Notes under the pieces: model-generated | Databases searched by the model: none | Seen by the model: the letters and a program-made list of their open reading frames with translations, nothing else | Told to the model about the DNA's origin: nothing | Position numbers and translations under genes: made by a program | In this document: piece after piece, positions 46,401 to 52,565 of the stretch | Layout of the letters: every line of letters begins with the position of its first letter | Numbering within the stretch: position 1 is the stretch's first letter | DNA from: Thermohalobaculum sp964576075 | GTDB taxonomy: Bacteria; Pseudomonadota; Alphaproteobacteria; Rhodobacterales; Rhodobacteraceae | Length of the DNA stretch: 64,000 bases | NCBI GenBank assembly: GCA_964576075.1 | Contig: CAZNTX010000005.1 | Location: 38,319 to 102,318, forward strand | Reading direction: 5' to 3'

Positions 46401-47389
46401 GCCAGGGTCTCGGCGATGAGCCGGGCCTGGGCGCAGGCGGCGGGGCGGGTGAGGCCGCCGCGCCGGCCGGCGGCGCCGGTCGCGGTGGCGAGGATGCGCG
46501 CGCGCGGCCGGTCGCCGGCGGCCTCGGCCTCGCGGCGGCGGGAGAGGAGGACCGCGACCGCCCCCTCGCCGCGGACATAGCCGTCCGCCTCGGCGTCGAA
46601 GGCGCGCAGCCGCCCGGTGGGCGAGAGCATCCCCGCCCGCGAGAAGCCGACGAAGGGCAGCGGCGAGAGGAGCGCATGCACCCCGCCGACGAGGGCATAG
46701 TCGATCTCCCCCTCGGCGAGGGCGCGGACCGCACGGTCGAGCGCGACGAGCGAGGAGGAGCAGGCGGTGTCGACGGTGAAGCTCGGCCCCGTCAGGTCGA
46801 AGGCGTGGCTCAGGCGGTTGGCGACGACGCTCAGCGTGTTGCCCGTCATGAACGGCGCGTCGATCCGGGCGGGGCGCTCGGCGAAGGCTTGCGCATGGTC
46901 CGAGGCCGAGCAGCCGACGAAGACGCCGGTGCGCGCCGCCGAGAGGCGGGCGGGGGGCACGCAGGCATCCTCGATCGCCTCCCAGGCGACCATCAGGAGG
47001 AGGCGCTGCTGCGGGTCCATCTGCGCGGCCTCGCGGGCGGAGAAGCCGAAGAAGCCGGCATCGAACTCCCAGATCCCGTCGATCAGCGCGGCGGCGTCGG
47101 TGTAGCTCGTGCCGGTATGGCGGGGGTCCGGGTGGTGGTGGAGCGCCTTCGGCCAGCGCGCGCCGTCCATCTCGCGGATCGCCGTGCGCCCGGCGACGAG
47201 CATCTCCCAGAAGGCCTCGGGCCCCTCGGCGCCCGGCAGGCGGCAGGCCTGGCCGAGGATCGCCACCGTCTCCTGGCCCGCTGGCTCGTCCGCCGCGGGC
47301 TCCCGCTCGGGGGCGGGGGCGCGGCGCCCCGGGTCCTCCGATGCGACGTCCTCCGCCGTCTCCGGCACGTCCCTCTCGATCCGATCCAC
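40430..47389 (-). CDS. rkpA: single-module fully reducing type I polyketide/fatty acid synthase (RkpA-like)
   Basis: 2319 aa from the GTG at 47389. Domain order: KS (about 41-460; Cys210 in VDTACSSSL, EAHGTGTPVGDP, KPNIGHLEPASG), AT (about 545-840; Ser643 in IGHSVGE, and HAFH, the malonyl-type motif), DH (about 920-1190; His934 in HAVAGRPVVP), and a central structural/inactive methyltransferase-like region (about 1250-1560). Then ER (about 1600-1910; HAGAGGVGLAALQ), KR (about 1920-2110; GGLGGFG, Tyr2077 in QAAYAAAN) and ACP (about 2210-2290; Ser2241 in LDQGLDSL). There is no thioesterase, so chains must leave by transfer to another enzyme, here the coupled alpha-oxoamine synthase. An ATG at 47545 would add 52 Arg/Pro-rich residues and overlaps a promoter-like motif, so I prefer the GTG (AGGAG upstream). 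Confidence 0.93.
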   Translation of the reverse strand: MDRIERDVPETAEDVASEDPGRRAPAPEREPAADEPAGQETVAILGQACRLPGAEGPEAFWEMLVAGRTAIREMDGARWPKALHHHPDPRHTGTSYTDAAALIDGIWEFDAGFFGFSAREAAQMDPQQRLLLMVAWEAIEDACVPPARLSAARTGVFVGCSASDHAQAFAERPARIDAPFMTGNTLSVVANRLSHAFDLTGPSFTVDTACSSSLVALDRAVRALAEGEIDYALVGGVHALLSPLPFVGFSRAGMLSPTGRLRAFDAEADGYVRGEGAVAVLLSRRREAEAAGDRPRARILATATGAAGRRGGLTRPAACAQARLIAETLARAGLLPQAIGFVEAHGTGTPVGDPIEAEAIARALASGRSGPLPIGSVKPNIGHLEPASGLAGLLKASLALERATLPPSIGCDRPSPAIPFEAHNIRVAREAERLAPGAAAVVNSFGFGGANACAVLAQAACPARPAAPAPRALLVSAASEAALARALEAWRRRLAEAGPAETATLANAAAHRRARLPHRAVVLAEPDRPLADRLADPDAPIRGKAPAPGARLVFAFSGNGSQYAGMGAGLYRSDPAFRRGFDRTADAFAAIDAAQDPRRLWDAREDALADPRLAQPALLALQIGLVEALAAEGVRPAAAIGHSVGEIAAAWAAGALALGDAVRLIAARAPLLARLPAGGMLALRASRNETAALLAECAAEGLALSGDTAPRSTTVSGPPEALAALAALAKRRRIAARALPVSHAFHGPAVEPIREAFHDTLGTLRPGPADIPLVSATEGGPIHGEDLDLGFWWRNLRAPVRFREAVAALAAEGPAIALEIGPRPVLTSHIEAGFAESGRPATALASLDPRTPARGGREIAAALLAHGAEIEIARAVAPAAPLGARPPGTPWCLAPHRAAPPPEGPEHPLLGPPAGPGVWEMPLDLARAPWLADHAVAGRPVVPAAALALAALAAGEAVHGKDKAEIAGLDILAPLALSETETRRLRLRHEPAAERLTIESRPEGSEGDWTLHARATLRTAASPPRAPAAPEAPREVSTEALYARLAADGLVYGPAFRRVQGLAISAGAADAALGPAPEGASPAIAAAGALDAAFHALHPVIAAALPNEALAGDLLLPTRLGALRTGPGGPAVAARMALRRASPGSVTADIALRDAAGQVVLAVSALRLDRVETPRADPPPRVWRETFVPLAAAAPAEIAALPEALLARLAAEGRLAPAEAPADATLLLDAAARRAALDRGAPAGPGDAAVPALGPIFAALAERAPEAAPTLRQALGAKPPDGGRARPARAIAAGLVASWPAGRRLSLIVLGGPDADLAARLASASEIANLTILGPGAEPPAPGSADAALAVGPVDDESAAGALAALRPGGLLAAIGPVAPRLPALREIVPTAGARWTEAAFATLRRARLADPLDATELLLGIKAPADAVARPCPPVRPLAAAPGCRLAAAVAERVAEDAAAEDAVLVLPEGGADPDAIAEAVGRLAAALRSAPPRLWIVLRGTAAPGDCPVARGVAAAVRTAANEAPRTAARLLAADPALARDAVAAALADHLAAPPQDREIHLGADGPSAPRLLPAEPGPEPARLPMPGPRTARLARPRRGDLSRLAWQAAPRPAPGPGEIEIEVAAAGLNFRDVMLAAGALPEAAVAEGFAGASLGMECAGRVSRAGPGAGFAPGTAVLALAPNALARHALTSAGAALALPEGLGMAAAAALPVAYLTARHALVSVARLEPGERVLIHAGAGGVGLAALQIAKALGARVFATAGSPDKRALLSALGAEAVFDSRRLDFADAVLEATEGRGVEVVLNSLSGPALRRSVACLAPFGRFVELGKRDFLEDTRLGLAALGGNRAFLSVDLDALAAARPEAIGEGLARLGEDLAAGRFLPLPVRALPAEAAADAFRLMQSGGHIGKIALAPPPAPPDGAAPLSGAWLVIGGLGGFGLAAADRLARAGARKLWLVSRRGAPREADAPRLAALAGRVEVETAALDATDGAALATLLARIEAEGPIEGVVHAAMTLDDAPLAETDAARAAPAIATKLAAARHLDRLTRDRPPRHFILFGSLAAALGTPGQAAYAAANAALGAVARRRRAAGLPALAVHFGPIADAGHLARHPELRRRIGEALGEGLVTAEAALEDLLRLLDRPAPPVEAVLAPLDGPRLRARLPGLAAPRFGRLPRPGAPAAEAAGPCLTDRLAGLEDGAARALLTEAVIAETARVLRQAPGEIAPHRPLLDQGLDSLMAVDLKLALEDAVGRALPALDLGPETSPADLAGRLLADLRGETAAQQDPEATALLRRHLAGGAEAETVAAAMEETRR

Positions 47390-47536
47390 TCGCGACCCCC
47401 GTCTCCTGGCCGGGCGGGGCCCGGCCGTTGCCACCGGCGCTGCGGAAGGGGGCCGGGCGGACGGACCGGATTCGCCGGGAGAGCCGCCGCGGCCGCCGCT
47501 TCTGCGGCGCGGGGGAGACCGCGCCTCCCCGTCGGC

Positions 47537-47562
47537 GTTAACCATCCCGGAGCTTCGTTAAC
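47537..47562. promoter_or_regulatory. paired GTTAAC motifs upstream of rkpA
   Basis: Two exact GTTAAC hexamers (47537-47542 and 47557-47562) lie 20 bases apart centre to centre, that is, on the same face of the helix. They sit between the PKS start and the divergent small membrane genes. The outer one extends to TTAACCAT, a known extended CtrA half-site, but the TTAA spacing is not the classical seven bases. Confidence 0.4.
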
Positions 47563-47656
47563 ATCGGCTGAATGCCGGAGCTTGCGCTGCGGACTTGCGG
47601 GCGCGGGCGATTCGGGCGAGGCTAGGGAGGAATGTCGGACGGCACGGGAGGGCGCG

Positions 47657-47875
47657 ATGTCCCGATCCGCAGCAGTTGGGCCGGCATCGGCCAAGCGTCG
47701 CGTTGTGCGTATCGTCGCAGTTCTGTTCCTGATCGTCTCCTGGGGCCTGATCGCCGCGGAATGGATGTCGCCCTCGTTCGGGATCGCCCCGGGCGAGTTG
47801 ATCTCGGCCGGCCTCGTGCTCTGCGTCTCGGCCAATCTGCTGAGCATGCTGCTGCTCCTCGGGCGGCGGCGATGA
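47657..47875 (+). CDS. small two-helix membrane protein, paralogue 1
   Basis: 72 aa. Two hydrophobic segments (about residues 17-34 and 49-68) are joined by WMSPSFGIAPGEL. The C-terminus is VLCVSANLLSMLLLLGRRR, closely matched by the next gene (VLCLWANLLSLGLRLARPRR). The ATG follows GGGAGGGCG. It overlaps the next start by ATGA. Both lie directly before soxD. The function is unknown; the positive-rich ends suggest an N-in, C-in hairpin. Confidence 0.6.
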   Translation: MSRSAAVGPASAKRRVVRIVAVLFLIVSWGLIAAEWMSPSFGIAPGELISAGLVLCVSANLLSMLLLLGRRR

Positions 47876-48141
47876 GGCTCGCGGAGACTGCGGGAGAGGC
47901 GCGCGAGGCGGCGCCGCCGGCCTCCGGGCGCAAGTCCGGGCGCGCCGACACGCCAGTGCGCCGCGCGCTCCGGGCCACGGCGCTCGTCTGCCTCGCAGCC
48001 GCCGCGCTCGCCCTCGGCGCCGCCTGGAGCGGGGCGGTCTCGCCGGAGGCGGAGGGCACGCTCACCCTCGTCGCCGTCGTCCTCTGCCTCTGGGCGAATC
48101 TCCTCAGCCTCGGGCTCCGCCTCGCCCGGCCGCGGCGCTGA
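47872..48141 (+). CDS. small two-helix membrane protein, paralogue 2
   Basis: 89 aa. A basic 30-residue N-terminal tail precedes two hydrophobic segments (about 33-52 and 63-82), ending in the same C-LxANLLSxxLxL pattern as the upstream gene. The tandem copies look like a local duplication with divergence. It is translationally coupled to paralogue 1. No family is recognised. Confidence 0.58.
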   Translation: MRLAETAGEAREAAPPASGRKSGRADTPVRRALRATALVCLAAAALALGAAWSGAVSPEAEGTLTLVAVVLCLWANLLSLGLRLARPRR

Positions 48142-48257
48142 GCGCGCGCGGGTCGCTCTCCGGCCATCAAGCGACGGGTCCTGTCGCGTCCCGCCCTCCG
48201 GCGCATGCGAGGAGCGGCGATCGACTGCGCGGACGCGACCCCGAGGACCAGACCCCC

Positions 48258-48575
48258 ATGCTCCAGCTCACCTGCCCCTATTGCGGCGCCGACTGCGAGG
48301 AGACCGAACTCGCCCCCGGCGGCGAGGCGCATCTGACGCGCTTCGGCCCCGGCTCGAGCGACGACGACTTCGCCGGCTACCTGTTCCTGCGCAAGAACCC
48401 CAAGGGCGTGCATTTCGAGCGCTGGCGCCACGCCTATGGCTGCGGCAAGTGGTTCCACGCCGCGCGCTGCACCGCGAGCCTCGAGGTCTTCGGCACCTAT
48501 TCCGCGCAAACCGCAGAGCCGCCGGCGGAAATCCTCGAGCGCATCCGCGCGCGCCGTCCGGGCTGGGAGGGCTGA
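48258..48575 (+). CDS. soxD: sarcosine oxidase subunit delta
   Basis: 105 aa zinc-binding subunit of heterotetrameric sarcosine oxidase. The Zn ligands are visible as CPYCG at the N-terminus plus His and Cys in KWFHAARC. The motif RFGPGSSDDDFAGYLFLRKNPKG is also typical. It is the first gene of a soxD-A-G unit with three bases to soxA. The complex demethylates sarcosine to glycine with transfer of the methyl to tetrahydrofolate. The beta subunit gene (soxB), normally just upstream, is absent here. Confidence 0.93.
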   Translation: MLQLTCPYCGADCEETELAPGGEAHLTRFGPGSSDDDFAGYLFLRKNPKGVHFERWRHAYGCGKWFHAARCTASLEVFGTYSAQTAEPPAEILERIRARRPGWEG

Positions 48576-48578
48576 GCC

Positions 48579-51500
48579 ATGGCGATCCGACTGGACACCG
48601 GCGGGCGGCTGATCGACCGCTCCGAGCCCGTCTCCTTCCGCTTCAACGGCGAGACCCTCGAGGGCTTCGCCGGCGACACGCTGGCCTCCGCGCTCCTGGC
48701 CAACGACAAGGTGCTCGTCGGGCGGAGCTTCAAATATCACCGCCCCCGCGGGATTATCGCGAGCGGGGCGGAGGAGCCGAACGCGCTCCTCGGCGTGGGC
48801 TCTGGCGCGCGCTTCGAGCCCAACCAGCGCGCCACCACCACCGAGCTCTACACCGGCCTCGAGGCGGTCTCGCAGAACCACTGGCCCTCCCTCGGCTTCG
48901 ACATCGGCGCGGTGAACGCCGCGGTCGCCTCGGTGGCGCCGGTGTTCTCGGCGGGGTTCTACTACAAGACCTTCATGTTCCCGAAGGTCGCCTGGAAGCA
49001 TGTCTACGAGCCCTTCATCCGCCGCGCCGCGGGGCTCGGCCGCGCGCCGACCGAGCCCGACCCGGACAGCTACGAGCATCTCCACGCCCATACGGACGTC
49101 CTCGTGATCGGCGGCGGGCTCGCCGGGCTCGCGGCGGCCCGCGCGGCGGCAGATGCGGGGGCGCGCGTCCTCCTCGTCGAGCAGTCCCAGGCCTGGGGCG
49201 GGCGCGCCCTCGCCGAGGACGAGACCCGGATCGACGGGCTCCCCGCGGCCGACTGGGCCGCGCGCGAGGCCGCCCGCCTCGCCGAGCACCCCCGCGTCGT
49301 GATGCGCCTGCGCACCATGGGGGCGGGGCTCTACGACCACGGCCACGCGCTGCTCTACGAGCGCGTCTCCGACCACCGCCCAGGCACCCCCGGCGCCCCG
49401 CGCCATAGGCTCTGGAAGGTCCGCGCGCGCCAGAACGTGGTGGCCACCGGCGCCATCGAGCGCCCGCTCACCTTCGCCGCCAACGACCTGCCCGGTGTGA
49501 TGCTCGCGGGGGCGGTGCGCGACTATATCCGCCTCTGGGGCGTCCTGCCGGGCCGCCGCGCGGTGGTCTACGCGAACAACGACGACGCCTACCGCACGGC
49601 GCTCGCGCTCCACGACGCGGGCGCAGAGGTCGCCGCCGTGATCGACACCCGCCGCGAGGCCTCCGGCGCGCTGCCCGAGATGGTGCGCGCCCGGCAGATC
49701 CGCGTGCTGGAGGGCTACGGCATCGCCAAGGCCAAGGGGGGCAAGCGCCTCGAGGCGGTCGAGATCGGCCGGCTGAAGCCCGGCGGCATCGGCGGCGCGG
49801 GCGAGACGCTCGCCGCGGACGTCCTCGCGATGTCCGGCGGCTGGTCGCCCGTGGTCCACCTCTACAGCCATTGCGGCGGCAAGCTCGCCTGGGACGAGGC
49901 GGGGCTGATGTTCCGCCCCCACCCGGAAGCCGGCGCCCCCCTCGGCGCGGACGGGCGCGTCGCCACCCGCTGCGCCGGGGCGGCCAACGGGGAACTCCCC
50001 ACCGGCGCCTGCCTCGCCGATGCCCGTCTCGCCGGGCGCGCCGCGGCCGAAGCCGCAGGCTTCGCGCCGAGGCCCCATGGCGAGGAGACCGCGGAGGCGG
50101 TCGAGGAGCCCGCGGAGCGCCCGATCGAGGCGCATTGGTTCACCCCCTCCCGCGAGGCCTACGCCCACGGCCACAAGCACTGGGTCGACTTCCAGAACGA
50201 CGTCACCGCCGCCGATATCCGCCTCGCCGCGCGCGAGGGCTACGAGTCCGTCGAGCACACCAAGCGCTACACCACCCTCGGCATGGCGACCGACCAGGGC
50301 AAGACCTCCAACATCCCCGGCCTCGCGCTGCTGGCCGAGGCGCTGGGCGTGACCATCCCCGAGGTCGGCACCACCACCTTCCGCCCGCCCTACACGCCGA
50401 TCTCGCTCGGCGCGATCGCGGGGCAGGCGGCGGGCCCGCTCTTCAAGGCCGTCCGCAAGACGCCGATGCAGGGCTGGCACGCGGAGAACGGCGCCTCCTT
50501 CGAGCCGGTGGGGGACTGGGAGCGGCCCTTCTGCTATCTCCGCCCTGGCGAGGACCGCGCCGCCGCCACCCGGCGCGAGGTGCTCAACACCCGCAACCAT
50601 GTGGGCCTTCTCGACGCCTCCACCCTCGGCAAGATCGCGGTCGCCGGCCCCGATGCCGGCACGCTCCTCGACCGCATCTACACCAACAAGATGTCGACCC
50701 TCAAAGAGGGCCGCTGCCGCTACGGCCTGATGTGCAACGAAAACGGCTTCCTGTTCGACGACGGCGTCGTCGTGCGCACCGGGCCGGAGGAGTTCCTGCT
50801 GCACACCACCTCCGGCGGCTCGGACCGCGTCGTCGCCCATCTCGAGGAGTGGATCCAGACCGAGTGGTGGGACCTCGAGGTCTTCGTGCAGAACGTCACC
50901 GACCAGTGGGCGCAGATCGCCGTCGCCGGCCCCAATGCGCGCAAGCTGATCGAGGCGGTCGGCACCGATATCGACGTCTCCAAGGAGGCGCTGCCCTTCA
51001 TGTCCTGGGCCTCCGGCAAGATCGGCGGGCATCCGGCGCGGCTCTTCCGCATCTCCTTCTCGGGCGAGCTCGCCTTCGAGATCGCCACCCCCTCGGGCCA
51101 CGGCCTCGCGCTCTGGGAGGCGCTCCACGCCGCGGGCGAGGCCCTCGGCGCCATGCCCTACGGGACCGAGGCGCTCCACATCATGCGCGCCGAGAAGGGC
51201 TTCATCATGATCGGCGACGAGACCGACGGCACCGTCACGCCGCAGGATCTCGGCCTGCATTGGGCGGTCTCCAAGAAGAAGGACGACTTCCTCGGCAAGC
51301 GCGCGCAGTCCCGCATCGACCTCGCCCGGCCCGACCGCAAGCAGCTCGTCGGCCTGCTGACCGAGGACCCCGCCGCCCTGCTCCCCCACGGCGCCCATGC
51401 CGTCGAGGACCCCGCAGCGCCGAAGCCCCAGCGCACCATCGGCCATGTCACCTCGAGCTATGTCTCGCCGACGCTCGACCGCTCCATCGCCATGGCCCTC

Positions 51501-51626
51501 ATCGAGCGGGGCGCCGAGCGGATGGGGGAGGTGCTGAGCTTCCCGGTCTCCGACAGCCAAGTGATCCGCGCCGAGATCGTCGATCCCGTGTTCTACGACA
51601 AGGAGGGGGAGCGTCAGAATGCCTGA
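48579..51626 (+). CDS. soxA: sarcosine oxidase subunit alpha
   Basis: 1015 aa, full length. Residues 1-95 form a 2Fe-2S ferredoxin-like fold without the cluster cysteines (FNGETLEGFAGDTLASALLA). Residues about 165-480 are the dinucleotide-binding domain with DVLVIGGGLAGLAAARAAAD, ANNDDAYRTALALHDAGA and a GGWSPVVHLYSHCGG segment. Residues about 620-1000 are the GcvT-type folate-binding domain (LLDASTLGKIAVAGPDAG and EKGFIMIGDETDGTVTPQDLG). It binds NAD+ and tetrahydrofolate. The stop overlaps soxG by eight bases. Confidence 0.95.
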   Translation: MAIRLDTGGRLIDRSEPVSFRFNGETLEGFAGDTLASALLANDKVLVGRSFKYHRPRGIIASGAEEPNALLGVGSGARFEPNQRATTTELYTGLEAVSQNHWPSLGFDIGAVNAAVASVAPVFSAGFYYKTFMFPKVAWKHVYEPFIRRAAGLGRAPTEPDPDSYEHLHAHTDVLVIGGGLAGLAAARAAADAGARVLLVEQSQAWGGRALAEDETRIDGLPAADWAAREAARLAEHPRVVMRLRTMGAGLYDHGHALLYERVSDHRPGTPGAPRHRLWKVRARQNVVATGAIERPLTFAANDLPGVMLAGAVRDYIRLWGVLPGRRAVVYANNDDAYRTALALHDAGAEVAAVIDTRREASGALPEMVRARQIRVLEGYGIAKAKGGKRLEAVEIGRLKPGGIGGAGETLAADVLAMSGGWSPVVHLYSHCGGKLAWDEAGLMFRPHPEAGAPLGADGRVATRCAGAANGELPTGACLADARLAGRAAAEAAGFAPRPHGEETAEAVEEPAERPIEAHWFTPSREAYAHGHKHWVDFQNDVTAADIRLAAREGYESVEHTKRYTTLGMATDQGKTSNIPGLALLAEALGVTIPEVGTTTFRPPYTPISLGAIAGQAAGPLFKAVRKTPMQGWHAENGASFEPVGDWERPFCYLRPGEDRAAATRREVLNTRNHVGLLDASTLGKIAVAGPDAGTLLDRIYTNKMSTLKEGRCRYGLMCNENGFLFDDGVVVRTGPEEFLLHTTSGGSDRVVAHLEEWIQTEWWDLEVFVQNVTDQWAQIAVAGPNARKLIEAVGTDIDVSKEALPFMSWASGKIGGHPARLFRISFSGELAFEIATPSGHGLALWEALHAAGEALGAMPYGTEALHIMRAEKGFIMIGDETDGTVTPQDLGLHWAVSKKKDDFLGKRAQSRIDLARPDRKQLVGLLTEDPAALLPHGAHAVEDPAAPKPQRTIGHVTSSYVSPTLDRSIAMALIERGAERMGEVLSFPVSDSQVIRAEIVDPVFYDKEGERQNA

Positions 51627-52212
51627 AGCCCCGATCCCCGCCGCCCCGCTCGGCGGCGCCCGTCTCGAGCCGCGCCCCGGCCTCGTCCTCGCCGAGCGCA
51701 CCGGGCTCGGCCAGATCGCGCTGCGTGCGGCGGACATCGCCGCGCCCCCGGTCGCCATGGTTATCGCCAAGCTCACCGGCGCGCGGCTCGGCGGCCCGCT
51801 CTCGGCCGAGTTCGCCGAGGAGAGCCGCGGCGCGGTCTGGATGGCGCCGGACGAGGCGCTCCTCTTCGTCCCCCGCGCCGAGGTGGAGGGGGCGCTCGCC
51901 AACATCGCCAAGGCCTTGGCGGGCACCCGTCACATGGCGCTCGACCTGTCCGACGCCCGCGCCGTGCTCGCCCTCGACGGCCCGGACGCGGCGGAGACGC
52001 TCGCCAAGGGCGTGCCGGTCGATCTCGCGGAGGCGGCCTTCCCCGTCGGCCGGGCGCGGCGCACCCATCTCGGCGGCCTCGCCGTCGGGCTCTGGCGGCG
52101 CGGGCCGACCTCCTGGGAGATCGTCTGCTTCCGCTCCTACGCCCACCACCTCCTTGGCTGGCTCGAGCGGTCGGGCGCGGAGGGGGCCGAGGTCGGGCGC
52201 TTCGCGGTCTGA
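51619..52212 (+). CDS. soxG: sarcosine oxidase subunit gamma
   Basis: 197 aa, GcvT/YgfZ-like small subunit that packs against the alpha subunit. Seen: LAERTGLGQIALRA, WMAPDEALLF, DLSDARAVLALDGPDAAETL and the C-terminal TSWEIVCFRSYAHHLLGWL. It is last in the unit; about 180 bases follow before the next small ORF. No purU, glyA or folD follows, unlike in many sox operons. Confidence 0.9.
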   Translation: MPEAPIPAAPLGGARLEPRPGLVLAERTGLGQIALRAADIAAPPVAMVIAKLTGARLGGPLSAEFAEESRGAVWMAPDEALLFVPRAEVEGALANIAKALAGTRHMALDLSDARAVLALDGPDAAETLAKGVPVDLAEAAFPVGRARRTHLGGLAVGLWRRGPTSWEIVCFRSYAHHLLGWLERSGAEGAEVGRFAV

Positions 52213-52390
52213 GCGAACGGGCCGATCGGGGGGCGATGGCGCGCGCAGGGCCGCTCCCGGCGCGCGCGATGCTGCGGTTGCGAAAAGCGGCTTTGCAATC
52301 CTGGCGGGTCTCATTCCGCCTCGGCCCGTTATCTTCCTCTGCAGGGACGAGACGCCCCGAGGGCCGAGACCCCGCGAGAGGAGCAAAGCC

Positions 52391-52561
52391 ATGACCCCGA
52401 TTGAGACCGACGCCGTCCGCCGCGTCGACGCCGCCACCATCGACGCCCATATCGCCGAGGCCCGCCGCCTGCGCGCCGAGGCGCTCCGCGAGCTCGTGAC
52501 CGGCCTCTTCCGCCGGAGCAAGCCCGCCGAGACCGGGCGCCTCGCCGACGGGACCTGCTGA
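52391..52561 (+). CDS. small conserved-type protein, possibly RSP_7527-like
   Basis: 56 aa. A clear ribosome site (GAGAGGAGC) precedes the ATG. The core DAHIAEARRLRAEALRELVTGLFRR resembles small Rhodobacterales proteins built on ARxLRAExxxxLxxR, sometimes named the RSP_7527 family, and more distantly DUF1127. It has no membrane segment and one Cys at the end. Its stop is five bases from the convergent potA stop. The family call is weak; that it is a real gene rests on the ribosome site and composition. Confidence 0.45.
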   Translation: MTPIETDAVRRVDAATIDAHIAEARRLRAEALRELVTGLFRRSKPAETGRLADGTC

Positions 52562-52565
52562 GGGT

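Noticed and set aside
47390..47545. ATG start for the PKS at 47545
   Set aside because: The added 52 residues are Arg/Pro/Ser-rich with no similarity to KS linkers, and the ATG overlaps the GTTAACCAT motif. Not excluded, but the GTG at 47389 with AGGAG upstream is preferred.
47537..47562. Full CtrA binding site
   Set aside because: The two TTAA halves are 16 bases apart, not seven, so I only claim paired GTTAAC motifs.
42317..47875. 1852-codon open frame on the plus strand
   Set aside because: Antisense to the PKS; only its last 73 codons (47657-47875) form a credible separate gene, which is listed.
52230..52290. Terminator after soxG formed by alternating GC runs
   Set aside because: The GCGCGC stretches can pair but the stem is low-complexity and has no T-run; support is too weak.
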